Assembly (NCBI RefSeq): GCF_001186365.1
Contig: NZ_LDTZ01000013.1
Coordinates: forward strand, 186,001-250,000
Length of the DNA stretch: 64,000 bases
Direction: 5' to 3'
From: Gordonia jacobaea
GTDB lineage: Bacteria; Actinomycetota; Actinomycetes; Mycobacteriales; Mycobacteriaceae
Of the stretch, positions 1 to 11,139 are shown one piece after another; positions within the stretch are counted from its first letter, which is position 1, and each line of letters starts with the position of its first letter. The notes under the pieces were generated by a model that saw only the letters and a list, made by a program, of their open reading frames with translations, did not search any database and had not been told where the DNA came from. The position numbers and the translations under genes are program-made.

Positions 1-720
1 GTCTGTCGACGTCGCACCGGAGATCACGTCGTAGATGAGTGCGCTGTCTGCGACGGTGCGGGTCAACGGTCCCAGGGTGCCCAGCGCTCGCCACAGGTCG
101 GGGTTGGGTGCGGTACTGACCCGACCTCGCTGCGGTTTGAGCCCGAACAGGCCGCACCAGCTCGACGGGAGGCGGATCGACCCACCTCCGTCGCCGCCAA
201 TACCTGCGGCCACCATCCCCGACGCGACCGCTGCCGCGGTGCCTCCGCTCGAGCCGGCGGGGGACCGGTCGGTGTCCCACGGATTACGAGTCCAGCCGTT
301 CGCAGCGGTTTCGGTGAAGGGCCAGATGCCGAACTCGGGCATCCGGGTCTTGCCGATGATCACAGCGCCCGCGTCGCGCAGACGCTTCACCACCTCCGAG
401 TCGGCCTGTGCCGGCGTCGTGACCGACGCTCCGCCGTATGCCGTGGGCACACCGCGGACGTCGTTCTCGTCCTTGATCGCGATCGGTACCCCGTGCAGCG
501 GGCCGGCAGGGATGCCGTCGCGCAACGCGGCGTCGAGTCGATCGGCTTCGGCTCGCGCCTCGTCGTGCAGAACGGTGGAGAACGCGTTGAGCGTGGGGTC
601 GAGGCGAGCGATCTCGGCCAAGCTGTGCTCGACGAGTTCGCGAGAGGTGACCTGGCCGTCGACGACCCAGGAGCGCTGGCTGTGAACAGAACTGAAGTGC
701 AGATCGGGCATGCCACCCAT
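1..720 (-). CDS. Amidase-signature family hydrolase, 3' end cut by window edge
   Basis: Amidase of the amidase-signature (AS) family, which hydrolyses amide bonds with a Ser-cisSer-Lys triad. The visible 240 N-terminal residues contain the triad: Lys83 in AIKDEN, cis-Ser158 in AGSSGG and nucleophile Ser182 in GGGSIRLP. The family is usually about 450-500 residues, so roughly half is missing beyond base 1. The start is set at the ATG at 720; a second in-frame ATG at 711 is equally possible because the GGGGGA stretch upstream suits it better. The substrate cannot be told: AS members act on very different amides, and no gatB or gatC partner is visible. It is divergent from thyX. Confidence 0.9.
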   Translation of the reverse strand, partial: MGGMPDLHFSSVHSQRSWVVDGQVTSRELVEHSLAEIARLDPTLNAFSTVLHDEARAEADRLDAALRDGIPAGPLHGVPIAIKDENDVRGVPTAYGGASVTTPAQADSEVVKRLRDAGAVIIGKTRMPEFGIWPFTETAANGWTRNPWDTDRSPAGSSGGTAAAVASGMVAAGIGGDGGGSIRLPSSWCGLFGLKPQRGRVSTAPNPDLWRALGTLGPLTRTVADSALIYDVISGATSTD

Positions 721-858
721 CGTCCCCCGTCGGGCACCGGGGCGGGTGCTGAAACTCCGCAGGTGTTGCCGAGAGCTCCCTCGGACGACGGGGTGCTCGG
801 GTCGTGAAGGTCGCGCTGATGGACAATCATGGATGCCCACTAGGTGAGAGGAGGCGGC

Positions 859-1611
859 ATGTCGGACATGGTCCCGTTGAAGGTGCAGATGGTCGCCGCG
901 ACCACGTTCAACCCGCCCGAGGACGTCCCGTGGAGCACCGACGCCGACGGCGGCGAGGCGCTCGTCGAGTTCGCAGGCCGCGCTTGCTATCAGAGCTGGG
1001 ACAAGCCCAATCCCCGAACCGCGACGAACGCCGGTTACCTGCGGCACATCCTCGAGGTCGGTCACCTGTCGCTACTCGAGCACGCGAACGTGACCTTCTA
1101 CATCACCGGGATCTCGCGGTCGTGCACGCACGAACTGATTCGGCATCGTCACTTCTCGTATTCGCAGCTCTCGCAGCGGTTCGTCCCCGAACACGACTCG
1201 AACGTGGTCGCACCACCGGCAATCGAGGGCGACGCGCACCTCGAGGCGTTGTTCACCGAAGCCACCGACGCGAGCCGCAAGGCGTACGGCGAACTGCTCG
1301 ACGCCCTGGAGGCGAAATTCGCCGACGTGCCCAACGCGATCCTGCGCCGCAAGCAGGCACGGCAGGCCGCGAGGTCGGTGCTGCCCAACGCGACCGAAAC
1401 CAAGATCGTCGTCACCGGCAACTACCGTGCGTGGCGACACTTCGTCGGCATGCGCGCCACCGAACACGCCGACGTCGAGATCCGCCAGCTCGCCGTCGAA
1501 TGCCTGCGTCAACTCATGGATGTCGCGCCGACCGTGTTCGGCGACTTCGAGATCGGCACGCTCGCCGACGGCACCGAGGTCGCCACATCGCCGTTCGTGC
1601 TCGAAGGCTGA
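859..1611 (+). CDS. thyX: Flavin-dependent thymidylate synthase ThyX
   Basis: Makes dTMP from dUMP using methylene-tetrahydrofolate and FAD/NADPH, in the cytoplasm. The 250-residue protein has the ThyX signature RHRxxSxxxxSxR at about residues 95-107 ([13 protein letters not shown]) and the expected family length. The start at 859 follows a strong AGGAGG ribosome site 5 nt upstream; an in-frame GTG at 844 is less likely because it precedes that site. It stands upstream of dapA and the RNase J gene in the same direction, the order I recall from mycobacteria. Nothing is unusual in the frame. Confidence 0.97.
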   Translation: MSDMVPLKVQMVAATTFNPPEDVPWSTDADGGEALVEFAGRACYQSWDKPNPRTATNAGYLRHILEVGHLSLLEHANVTFYITGISRSCTHELIRHRHFSYSQLSQRFVPEHDSNVVAPPAIEGDAHLEALFTEATDASRKAYGELLDALEAKFADVPNAILRRKQARQAARSVLPNATETKIVVTGNYRAWRHFVGMRATEHADVEIRQLAVECLRQLMDVAPTVFGDFEIGTLADGTEVATSPFVLEG

Positions 1612-1637
1612 GCAGCGGGCCAGGTAGTAAGACCCGC

Positions 1638-2629
<992 letters not shown>

Positions 2630-2630
<1 letters not shown>

Positions 2631-4651
2631 TGGCCACCCAACGTCGACGCAGCGCCTCACGCCAAGCGGGTCCTCCCACGCCGGCCGCCGAACGTCCCGA
2701 GCCGACGCCCGCGCAGAAGCAGGCACCAGCCCAGGAAGCTCCCGCCCAGCAAGCACCGGCCCAAGAAGCATCGGCACAGCAGGCGCCGGCGCAGAAGCAG
2801 GCACCAGCTCAGCAGGGTTCCAAACCATCGGGCGAACAGAACCCGGGACGCGGTCGGCGTCGCGGCAAGCATGAGCGTCGCGACGATGCGCAGGCCTCCG
2901 GCAACGGCAAGCAATCGGGGGCGCAAGGACAGGCCGGCCGTCGAGAGTCGATCCCCGTTGACCCGGCGGTCGACCGGCTCGGAACCCCGCGCAAGCTGCC
3001 GCGCGGCGGACTACGCGTGGTCGCGCTGGGCGGAATCGGCGAAATCGGCCGCAACATGACGGTTTTCGAGTACAACGGTCGGCTGCTGATCGTCGACGCG
3101 GGAGTCTTGTTCCCGGAGGACGCGCAGCCCGGCGTCGACCTCATCCTGCCCGACTTCCGCTATATCGAGGATCGCATCGACGACGTCGAGGCGGTCGTAC
3201 TCACCCACGGCCACGAGGATCACATCGGCGCCGTGCCGTTCCTGCTGCGGTTGCGCAGCGACATCCCGGTCGTCGGTGCGAAGTTCACTCTCGCGCTCGT
3301 CGACGCCAAGTGCAAGGAACACCGCCTGCGGCCCAAGCTCGTCGAGGTACGTGAGGGCGATCGGCTCGATTACGGACCGTTCGACCTTGAGTTCTTCGCG
3401 GTCAACCATTCGATCCCGGACGCGCTCGCGGTTGCCATCCGCACCCCCGCGGGGCTGGTGTTGCACACCGGCGACATCAAGCTCGACCAGCTTCCACTCG
3501 ACAACCGCCTCACCGACCTCGCAGGATTCAGCCGTCTCGGCGACGAGGGCGTCGACCTGTTCCTCGTCGACTCCACGAACGCCGAGGTCCCCGGATTCGT
3601 GACGCCGGAACGCCAGATCGGCTCGGTCCTCGACCAGGTCATCGGCAAGGCCAAACAGCGCGTCATCGTCGCATCGTTCGCGAGCCACGTACACCGCATC
3701 CAACAGATCATCGACGTCGCGCACGCCCACAACAGGCGCGTGACCTTCGTCGGACGGTCCATGGTGCGCAACATGCAGATCGCCCAGGACCTGGGATACC
3801 TGCACGTGCCCGACGGCGTCGTCGTCGACATGGATACCGCGGCGACGCTCCCGGATCACCGGCTCGTGTTGATCTCGACAGGTTCGCAGGGCGAGCCGCT
3901 CTCGGCGTTGTCCCGGATGGCTCGTGGCGAACACCGTCAGATCAACATCCGCGCCGACGACCTGGTCGTGCTGGCGTCGTCGTTGATCCCGGGTAACGAG
4001 AACTCGGTGTTCGCGGTGGTCAACGGACTCGCCAAGCGAGGCGCGACGGTGATCACGCAGCAGAACGCGAAGGTCCACGTCTCCGGGCATGCTTCGGCGG
4101 GCGAGTTGCTCTACCTCTACAACGCCGTGCGGCCGACCAATGCCATGCCGGTGCACGGGGAATGGCGGCATCTACGTGCCAACGCGGCTCTCGCGGTGGC
4201 GACAGGTGTGCACCCTGACCGCGTGATGCTCGCCGAGGACGGCGTCGTCGTCGACCTCGTCGACGGCCAAGCCGAGATCGTCGGACGGGTGCCCGTCGGC
4301 CACGTCTACGTCGACGGCCTGTCTGTCGGCGACGTGGGGGAGTCGACGCTGTCCGAACGCCTCGTCCTCGGGGAGGGCGGATTCATCGCGATCACGGTCG
4401 CCATCGACGCCGCCACCGGTCGTGCCGTCAGCCCTCCTGAGGTCTCCGGACGCGGGTTCTCCGACGACCCGGAAGCGCTCAAGGAAGCGGCGAGCCTGGT
4501 CGACCAGGCGCTCGATTCGCTTGCCGCAGAAGGGGTTACCGACGCGCATCGGATCGCCCAGACGATTCGACGAGTTGTCGGACGGTGGGTTGCCGACACC
4601 TATCGTCGACGCCCGATGATCGTGCCGACGGTGCTCGCGGTCGGTTCGTAG
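2630..4651 (+). CDS. rnj: Ribonuclease J with a PAQ-repeat N-terminal extension
   Basis: Metallo-beta-lactamase/beta-CASP nuclease with endo- and 5'-exonuclease activity in mRNA decay and rRNA maturation. The 673-residue protein carries the zinc motif HGHEDH (His193, His195, Asp197, His198) and later beta-CASP and C-terminal RNase J segments. The catalytic core begins near residue 118; before it lies a disordered extension rich in Pro, Ala and Gln (repeats of APAQ/QAPAQ, residues 25-65) followed by a basic Arg/Lys patch. The ATG at 2630 shares bases with the dapA stop, so translation is probably coupled. The core is secure; the role of the extension is unknown. Confidence 0.96.
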
Positions 4652-4708
4652 CTCCTGTGGGCGGTCTCACGTCCAGCCGAGAGGTGCCAGTCGTTATGCT
4701 CACTCCGG

Positions 4709-4724
4709 CCCGCGATTTCGCGGG
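4709..4724 (+). promoter_or_regulatory. Hairpin in the leader of the secreted phosphatase gene
   Basis: CCCGCGA and TCGCGGG form a 7-bp perfect inverted repeat with 2 nt between them. It lies just after a plausible -10 element TATGCT (4695-4700), so it would be at the very 5' end of the transcript. It might stabilise the mRNA or be an operator. Confidence 0.45.
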
Positions 4725-4760
4725 TAAGCGACGGGGCGTGGTGTCTCGTTGTGAGCTGAG

Positions 4761-5633
4761 ATGACGCCCCGAAAGGCCAGCCCCGAAGTGACTTCGAATA
4801 CGCGTAGCGACGCCCGGTCGCGTGCCACAGCCGCAGCCAGGAAGATCACGATCGCCGCAACGGTGCTGAGCACCACGCTGATCCCGATCGGCGTCGCGAC
4901 GGCAGCGCAGGCGCACGCCGCTCCCGCTGCGATCACCGCGCACGCCGCCCCGGCGCCGCTGGCCATCTCGGTGCCCGGTGTCCAGAACGCCCGCACCTTC
5001 GCGAACTACACGACGCACAGCGGAATGCGCATCTCCGACAAGGTGATTCGCAGCGCCAATCTCAGTGGGCTCACTCCCGCCGGGGTCGGTGTCCTCCAGC
5101 GACACGGCCTGCGCTCGATCATCGATCTGCGCACTCAGCTCGAGTCGACGGTGCAGCCCGACAGAGTGGTTCCCGGTGCCACGCGACGCAGTTTCGACGT
5201 CCTCGGTGCGGTCCCGGCGTCGTACCTCGTCGACCTGCCCAGCGCCTACCGCGCCTTTGTCACCGACGCGCACGCACGCGAGGCGTTCCGCGCGTCGCTG
5301 CTCGACATCAAGAACACCGTCGGTGCAGGCGGATCGGTGCTGTTCCATTGCAGCGCAGGCAAGGACCGCACGGGGTGGCTCTCGGCGGTCCTGCTCACCG
5401 TTCTCGGCGTCGATCGCCAGGTCGTCGACGCCGACTTCCTCGCCAGCAACTCGTTCCGCCACGCATCGCCCACCGATCCGCTCAACGGTGTGAACATCGG
5501 ATTGCTCAACGCCGCATTCGCAGCGGCAGACAAGACGTACGGCAGCTTCGAGAACTACGTCCACAAGGGACTTCGGCTCTCCGACTCGGACATCGCAGGA
5601 CTCAAGAAGGCGTTGCTGCTGCCGTCGATCTGA
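4761..5633 (+). CDS. Secreted tyrosine/dual-specificity protein phosphatase (MptpB/LipA type)
   Basis: Cysteine phosphatase expected to act outside the membrane. The N terminus has Arg/Lys residues, a hydrophobic stretch (about residues 28-48) and an AQAHA-A site typical of a Sec signal peptide. The catalytic P-loop is HCSAGKDRTG with nucleophile Cys197 and Arg203; Lys201 within the loop is the mark of the MptpB-like group that also hydrolyses phosphoinositides. The start is uncertain: ATG at 4761 or GTG at 4788; both leave the signal peptide intact. It follows RNase J in the same direction after about 110 bp with its own likely promoter. The natural substrate is unknown. Confidence 0.88.
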   Translation: MTPRKASPEVTSNTRSDARSRATAAARKITIAATVLSTTLIPIGVATAAQAHAAPAAITAHAAPAPLAISVPGVQNARTFANYTTHSGMRISDKVIRSANLSGLTPAGVGVLQRHGLRSIIDLRTQLESTVQPDRVVPGATRRSFDVLGAVPASYLVDLPSAYRAFVTDAHAREAFRASLLDIKNTVGAGGSVLFHCSAGKDRTGWLSAVLLTVLGVDRQVVDADFLASNSFRHASPTDPLNGVNIGLLNAAFAAADKTYGSFENYVHKGLRLSDSDIAGLKKALLLPSI

Positions 5634-5667
5634 ACAGCGTTCCGCGCGGGCTGGCTAGGGTGGGGTC

Positions 5668-6300
5668 GTGAGCCTTGCACAGTCGGAACGCGCGGAGTTG
5701 GCCGCGACGCTACGGACCGTCGGACCCGATGCGCCCACGATGTGTGGCGACTGGGATGCCCGCGACCTCGCGGCGCACCTGGTGATCCGTGAGCGTCGAC
5801 CCGACGCAGCGCTCGGAATCGTCGTGAGTCCCTTGGCCGGGCACACCGAGAAGGTGCAGGCGCAGACCGCTGCCCACCCGTGGCCCGACCTCGTCGAGGA
5901 GGTTGCCGACGGCCCGCCGTGGTATTCGATGTTCCGCCTTGTCGACAGGTGGGCCAATCTCGCCGAGATGTTCATCCACCACGAGGACGTACTGCGCGGT
6001 GGCGCGGATCCGGACGGACCGTGGACTCCACGCGAACTGAGCGCTGAGATGACGCAGGCACTGCGTACCCCGCTGAAGGGTATGGGGAAGCTCACGCTGC
6101 GGTCGATGCCTGCTCAGCTCACGCTCGCGACACCGGACGGCGAGAACGTGCTGGTCGCGGGGTCGGGTGAACCGGTAACGGCCACGGGGACCGTCGGCGA
6201 GTTGCTTCTGTTCGCCTACGGCCGCGCACCTGTGGCGATCACATGGTCCGGCGACCCCGATGCGATCGCGGCGGTGTTGGCAACCACCCGCTCCGTGTGA
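5668..6300 (+). CDS. TIGR03085 family protein (mycothiol/DinB-like fold)
   Basis: A 210-residue protein resembling the TIGR03085 family of actinobacteria, related to mycothiol-dependent maleylpyruvate isomerase and DinB-type metal-binding helical bundles. Supporting features are the N-terminal pattern LCGDWDARDLAAHL-like (here MCGDWDARDLAAHL) and the FIHHEDVLRG segment, where His residues may bind a metal. The biochemical role is not established. The GTG start at 5668 lies 6 nt after TAGGGT (5656-5661), with no ribosome site, so it is probably leaderless. Confidence 0.8.
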   Translation: MSLAQSERAELAATLRTVGPDAPTMCGDWDARDLAAHLVIRERRPDAALGIVVSPLAGHTEKVQAQTAAHPWPDLVEEVADGPPWYSMFRLVDRWANLAEMFIHHEDVLRGGADPDGPWTPRELSAEMTQALRTPLKGMGKLTLRSMPAQLTLATPDGENVLVAGSGEPVTATGTVGELLLFAYGRAPVAITWSGDPDAIAAVLATTRSV

Positions 6301-6472
6301 ATTTCCCAGTGTGAATCTCCCCGTACGAATCAGCTGATTCGGGCGTTGAACTGCGGGTTCGCGAAAGTTCCAGCAACGCTCGAGTCGGGCACGGGTTACG
6401 AATTCGACACACAGTTGTGTTGCCTGTGTTGTGTATGTGACTCAGGTGATGGGTGACCACTAGTCTGTCCGT

Positions 6473-9472
6473 ATGGCTTCGAAGGCAGGCACGAGTTCGG
6501 CCGCGGCCGCGTCACGCGCAAGCGGTGGACAGCGCGCAGCGGCGGGACGGGGTGCAACGGGGGGACGGGCGTCGAGCCGTCAGCAGAGCACGGGCGGACG
6601 GCGACCCGCGGCAGGGTCGGGGAGTCGTGCCGCAGGGTCGCGCACCAGCGGTACCGGACGCACACGCACAGCGTCGACGTCGTCGACCAGCTCGCAGGGT
6701 TCGGGGCGAAAGCAGAGTTCAGGCCGTCAGCAACCGGTCCGTAAGCAACAATCCGCCGATATCAGTCGACGCTCCGCGGGAGCCGTCGTCGGTCGGGGAG
6801 TGGGCCGCGGTCTCGGGGGTGCGTGGTCGCTGCTCGCGCGGGGGGTCGGTTCTGTCGCACGTGCGGGCGGTGGGCACTCGACGTCGGCGTCGGTGGTCGA
6901 CGAGGACCTCCGCGACGTCGACGACGACTACTTGACCGCCGATGACGCCGACGGTTTCGAGGGTCGGGCCGATCGGCACGCCATCGGCGCGCAGGGCCAT
7001 TCGCATCGGCGCGACGGGATCGGGCTGGCGCTGCTTGCCCTGGCTCTCCTCGTCTCTGTTGGTGTCTGGCTCGGGGCGGCCGGTCCGGTCGGCGCGTTCA
7101 TCGACGCTCTGGTGCGGGCCATTGTCGGAACCGCTGCGCTGTTGGTGCCCGTCGCGCTCGCCGCAGGTGCGGTAGTGCTGATGCGACGGGGCCCGAACCC
7201 CGAGAAGCGCGCAAGATACATAGGTGGCGCGTTGCTGATCGTGTTGCCGCTGCTCGGTCTGATGCACCTGGTGGCCGGGGCACCCGAAGACCTTCCCGGC
7301 CGCTCACATGCGGGCGGGTTCGTCGGCTACGTCGTCGGGACGCCGCTCACCGCGGGTGTGACGGCGTGGGTGTCGGTGCCGATCCTGGTGTTGTGCATCG
7401 CTTTCGGCGTCCTGATCCTCTCCGGTCGCACGATCCGCGAGGTGGTCGACGCTGCCGCGGGCTGGCTCGGCTTGGGCGGCGGGCACGTCGTCGACGACGA
7501 ACTCCCGTGGGACGACGACGTCGACGATGAAGCCTATGACGACGACTTGGTCGACGCCGACGACGACTTCGAGGACGAGAACCGGAGCGGCTCCTACGCC
7601 ACCAGTGGATGGTCTCGGTCGGCTGCAGGTGGCCGCTCCGACGACCCGTACGAGAACTACCCGCCCGACGACGACTCGACGGCGCGCCCTCGTCGACGCA
7701 GCACGCGCTCGGATCGACGCAGCGCACCCATCGCTGTGCCGACACCGACCGTCGACGTTGCCGACCTGCCGACCGACAACTTCGACGACATGCTGACCGA
7801 ACCCGTCGTCGACGAGGTCACCGAGCAGATCGCGCGGCCCGCCGCCAGAACCCGCAAACGTGCGGGCGACATTGCCAAGGCGCGAAGTCGCGAGACGACT
7901 GCGTCCACGAAGCCGGCAGCACCGGAGCCGGTCGTCGACCCCGACGCCGACTCGGACGCGCTCGTCGTCGCCGAGGTCGAAGGCGATTACCGCCTGCCTC
8001 CGGCCACATTGCTCGTCGATGGTGATCCGCCCAAGCGCGGTAGCCAGACCAACGACGACATGATCGATCGCATCACCGGGGTGCTCGAGCAGTTCAAGAT
8101 CGACGCGGCGGTCACGGGGTACACCCGCGGACCGACCGTCACGCGATACGAGGTCGAGCTCGGTCCCGGTGTGAAGGTCGAGAAGATCACCGCACTGCAG
8201 CGCAACATCGCGTACGCGGTGGCCACCGACAACGTTCGGCTGCTCGCGCCCATCCCGGGTAAATCCGCCGTGGGTATCGAGGTGCCCAACTCCGATCGGG
8301 AGATGGTGCGTCTGGCAGACGTCCTCAAGTCGCCGTCGACCCGCAAGGACTCGCATCCGCTGGTGATCGGTCTCGGCAAAGACATCGAGGGCGATTTCGT
8401 CAGCGCCAACCTCGCGAAGATGCCGCACCTGCTGGTAGCGGGTTCGACGGGTTCCGGTAAGTCGAGCTTCGTGAACTCGATGCTCGTGTCGCTGCTTACG
8501 CGCGCCACTCCCGAGCAGGTGCGAATGATCCTCATCGACCCGAAGATGGTGGAACTCACGCCGTACGAGGGCATCCCGCACCTGATCACGCCGATCATCA
8601 CGCAGCCCAAGAAGGCGGCGGCCGCCCTCGCCTGGCTCGTCGAGGAGATGGAGCAGCGCTACCAGGACATGAAGGCGTCGCGGGTGCGCCACATCGACGA
8701 CTTCAACAGCAAGGTGGCCTCGGGAGAAATCACCACGCCACTGGGCTCCGAGCGCGTCTACAAGCCGTACCCCTACATTCTCGCCATCGTCGACGAGCTC
8801 GCCGACCTGATGATGACCGCCCCCCGCGACGTCGAGGACGCGATCGTCCGCATCACGCAGAAGGCACGTGCGGCCGGTATCCACCTAGTGTTGGCGACGC
8901 AGCGGCCGTCCGTCGACGTCGTCACCGGTCTGATCAAGACCAACGTGCCGTCGCGATTGGCGTTCGCGACGTCGTCGCTGACCGACTCCCGCGTCATCCT
9001 CGACCAGCCCGGCGCAGAGAAGCTCATCGGCATGGGCGACGGACTGTTCCTTCCGATGGGCGCGAACAAGCCTGTCCGTATGCAGGGAGCGTTCATCACC
9101 GACGAGGAGATCGCCGCCGTCGTCGACTACACGCGTGAGCAGGCCGATCCCGAGTACACCGAGGGCGTGACAACAGCCAAGGCCGGAGACAAGAAGGACA
9201 TCGACGGCGATATCGGCAATGATCTCGACGATCTGTTGCAGGCCATCGAGCTCGTGGTGTCGAGCCAGTTCGGCTCGACGTCGATGCTGCAGCGCAAGTT
9301 GCGTGTCGGGTTCGCCAAGGCAGGACGACTGATGGACCTGATGGAGACGCGCGGCGTTGTGGGCCCGAGCGAAGGGTCGAAGGCGCGTGAGGTGCTGGTG
9401 AAGCCGGACGATCTGGCAGGGGTCATCGCATCGATCACCGGCGGTGGCGACACGGACAGTAGCCCCGAATAG
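6473..9472 (+). CDS. ftsK: DNA translocase FtsK/SpoIIIE
   Basis: Membrane-anchored motor that pumps the chromosome terminus across the closing septum. In 999 residues: a long low-complexity Ser/Gly/Arg N terminus (1-120), about four membrane segments between residues 180 and 335, an acidic/linker region (340-500), the RecA-like motor with Walker A GSTGSGKS near residue 657 and Walker [12 protein letters not shown], and a C-terminal winged-helix gamma domain ([22 protein letters not shown] begins it) that reads KOPS sites. The ATG at 6473 follows TAGTCT (6461-6466) by 6 nt, consistent with a leaderless mRNA. Confidence 0.97.
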   Translation: MASKAGTSSAAAASRASGGQRAAAGRGATGGRASSRQQSTGGRRPAAGSGSRAAGSRTSGTGRTRTASTSSTSSQGSGRKQSSGRQQPVRKQQSADISRRSAGAVVGRGVGRGLGGAWSLLARGVGSVARAGGGHSTSASVVDEDLRDVDDDYLTADDADGFEGRADRHAIGAQGHSHRRDGIGLALLALALLVSVGVWLGAAGPVGAFIDALVRAIVGTAALLVPVALAAGAVVLMRRGPNPEKRARYIGGALLIVLPLLGLMHLVAGAPEDLPGRSHAGGFVGYVVGTPLTAGVTAWVSVPILVLCIAFGVLILSGRTIREVVDAAAGWLGLGGGHVVDDELPWDDDVDDEAYDDDLVDADDDFEDENRSGSYATSGWSRSAAGGRSDDPYENYPPDDDSTARPRRRSTRSDRRSAPIAVPTPTVDVADLPTDNFDDMLTEPVVDEVTEQIARPAARTRKRAGDIAKARSRETTASTKPAAPEPVVDPDADSDALVVAEVEGDYRLPPATLLVDGDPPKRGSQTNDDMIDRITGVLEQFKIDAAVTGYTRGPTVTRYEVELGPGVKVEKITALQRNIAYAVATDNVRLLAPIPGKSAVGIEVPNSDREMVRLADVLKSPSTRKDSHPLVIGLGKDIEGDFVSANLAKMPHLLVAGSTGSGKSSFVNSMLVSLLTRATPEQVRMILIDPKMVELTPYEGIPHLITPIITQPKKAAAALAWLVEEMEQRYQDMKASRVRHIDDFNSKVASGEITTPLGSERVYKPYPYILAIVDELADLMMTAPRDVEDAIVRITQKARAAGIHLVLATQRPSVDVVTGLIKTNVPSRLAFATSSLTDSRVILDQPGAEKLIGMGDGLFLPMGANKPVRMQGAFITDEEIAAVVDYTREQADPEYTEGVTTAKAGDKKDIDGDIGNDLDDLLQAIELVVSSQFGSTSMLQRKLRVGFAKAGRLMDLMETRGVVGPSEGSKAREVLVKPDDLAGVIASITGGGDTDSSPE

Positions 9473-9534
9473 CCGATTCGGGCATAACGGATGAACCGGA
9501 TCGCCCTCGGTTTCATTTGACTGTTAAAGTGGTC

Positions 9535-9702
9535 GGCAGATCGAAGAGGGGAGTATCCCCAACCTCGCAGACTGTCCGTCAATACGGTCGGGAGGTCGAC
9601 GATGCGGATCATCGCTCGACACCCCCGGCCCGGGTAGCTGGTCCGGAAATGTCGCTGCCCGTGATGAGGCGGCGCCGGGCGGGAGAGACCTCTGGCATCG
9701 CA
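9535..9702 (+). promoter_or_regulatory. yybP-ykoY manganese riboswitch upstream of terC
   Basis: The leader of the terC gene has both conserved loops of the yybP-ykoY class in the right order: GGGGAGTA at 9548-9555 and GAGACCTCTGGC at 9685-9696, separated by a region able to fold into further stems. This class binds Mn2+ and is known to precede TerC/Alx-type and MntP exporters. A -10-like TAAAGT at about 9524-9529 lies just before. The boundaries are approximate. No competing open frame here resembles a gene. Confidence 0.82.
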
Positions 9703-9739
9703 ACAATTCTGTGCTGCGCGCTGGAGGTTAGATCTTTCT

Positions 9740-10750
9740 ATGAATGTTTCGCCCACCGTCTGGGCGATCACCTGTGTGGTGATCCTCGGCCTCTTCGTCT
9801 TCGACTTCTTTGCACACGTCCGTGTTCCACACGCCCCCTCGCTCCGCGAGTCCGGAATGTGGTCGGCGATCTACATCTCGATCGCCGTCATCTTCGGTCT
9901 GTTCGTCTGGTGGCAGTGGGGCGGAACCTACGGCGGTGAGTACTTCGCGGGCTACGTCACCGAGAAGGCGCTGTCCGTCGACAATCTCTTCGTGTTCGTG
10001 ATCATCATGAGCAAGTTCGCGGTGCCACGGGAGTACCAGCAAAAGGTACTTCTTCTCGGCATTGTGATGGCGCTGGTGATGCGTGGCGCCTTCATCGCTG
10101 TCGGTGCCGCCGCGATCAACGCATACAGCTGGGTGTTCTACCTCTTCGGCGCGTTCCTCATCTTCACGGCGATCAAGCTGCTCCGCGAGAGCGACGACCC
10201 CGTCGAGCATGAGGAGGAGCGCGAGACGAGGCTCGAGCGTTTCCTCAAGAAGCGCTTGCGCACCAGCGACGAGTACGACGGCGACAAGCTCTTCACCAAA
10301 ATCAACGGCAAGCGGTGGGCGACGCCCATGCTGCTCGTCCTGATCGTCATCGGTTTCACCGACGTCTTGTTCGCGCTCGACTCGATTCCCGCGATCTACG
10401 GCCTCACGCAGGAGCCGTACCTGGTGTTCACCGCGAATGCGTTCGCGTTGATGGGCCTTCGCCAGCTGTACTTCCTGCTCGGCGGGCTACTCGACCGCCT
10501 GGTGTTCCTGTCCTACGGTCTCTCGTTCATCCTCGGCTTCATCGGCGTGAAGCTCGTGCTGCACGCACTCCACGAGAACACGCTGCCGTTCATCAACGGC
10601 GGCGAGCACGTCGCGGTACCGGAGATCTCGACGGTGGTGTCGCTGTCGGTCATCCTCGCGACACTCGTGATCACCACGGTGGCGAGCCTGCTCTGGTCCA
10701 AGCGCAAGGGCGCGTCGACGAGCGAACCGGCGGTCCGACACGACGAATAG
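9740..10750 (+). CDS. TerC/Alx family integral membrane protein, probable manganese exporter
   Basis: A 336-residue polytopic protein of the TerC family with about eight or nine hydrophobic helices. Conserved features include EKALSVDNLFVF near residues 75-86 and FTDVLFALDSIPAI near 204-217, whose Asp residues are thought to bind Mn2+. Members export manganese or load exported metalloenzymes. The upstream yybP-ykoY element supports a manganese role. The start at 9740 follows GGAGG (9722-9726) at a longer than usual spacing. The C terminus ends in a basic Ser-rich tail. Confidence 0.92.
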   Translation: MNVSPTVWAITCVVILGLFVFDFFAHVRVPHAPSLRESGMWSAIYISIAVIFGLFVWWQWGGTYGGEYFAGYVTEKALSVDNLFVFVIIMSKFAVPREYQQKVLLLGIVMALVMRGAFIAVGAAAINAYSWVFYLFGAFLIFTAIKLLRESDDPVEHEEERETRLERFLKKRLRTSDEYDGDKLFTKINGKRWATPMLLVLIVIGFTDVLFALDSIPAIYGLTQEPYLVFTANAFALMGLRQLYFLLGGLLDRLVFLSYGLSFILGFIGVKLVLHALHENTLPFINGGEHVAVPEISTVVSLSVILATLVITTVASLLWSKRKGASTSEPAVRHDE

Positions 10751-10785
10751 CGCCGAGGTGTCGCCCAGGTGTGCGGCGTCCCGAG

Positions 10786-11070
10786 CTATTCGGCGAAGGG
10801 GCCGTACACCTGGGTCCATTCGACGACCCGCACGCCGTCGATGGCCTGGTGCGCGTTGAACGGATCGTTGGCGATGAACGCCTCTGCCTCGTCGAGGTCG
10901 GTGCCGCGGATGAGGATCAGCGCTCCCGAGCCGTCGGGGTAGGGGCCGGTCATCAGCACGTTGCCGGCCTTGAACTCTTCGGCCAACCACTCACGGTGCA
11001 GCGGCCGGTGCTGGTCTCGCACGGCCGCCTTGGCGGGACCGTAGGTGTAGTGGACTGCGAAGATCGCCAC
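10786..11070 (-). CDS. YciI-like protein
   Basis: A 94-residue protein of the YciI family (dimeric alpha+beta barrel). It shows HREWLAEEFKAGNVLMTGPYPDG and the downstream NDPFNAHQA typical of the family, whose His-Asp pair has been proposed to be catalytic. The physiological reaction is unknown. The start is GTG at 11070 with GGAG 7 nt upstream. It converges on terC; the two genes end 35 bp apart. It precedes argA in the opposite reading order on the same strand, with only 69 bp between. Confidence 0.9.
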   Translation of the reverse strand: MAIFAVHYTYGPAKAAVRDQHRPLHREWLAEEFKAGNVLMTGPYPDGSGALILIRGTDLDEAEAFIANDPFNAHQAIDGVRVVEWTQVYGPFAE

Positions 11071-11139
11071 GATGTCGCTCCTTGTGTCTGGTTGGTGTCG
11101 AGTGGGTGAATGTGTAGTCGGTGACCGGTGCTCGGTCGG

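Noticed and set aside
9517..9939. Open frame across the terC leader
   Set aside because: It lies over the riboswitch loops and continues into terC in another frame; no family resemblance.
10743..10793. Inverted repeat CGAATAGC/GCTATTCG between terC and the YciI gene as a terminator
   Set aside because: Both arms arise because both genes end GAA TAG; the 35-nt gap and weak internal pairing make a hairpin doubtful.
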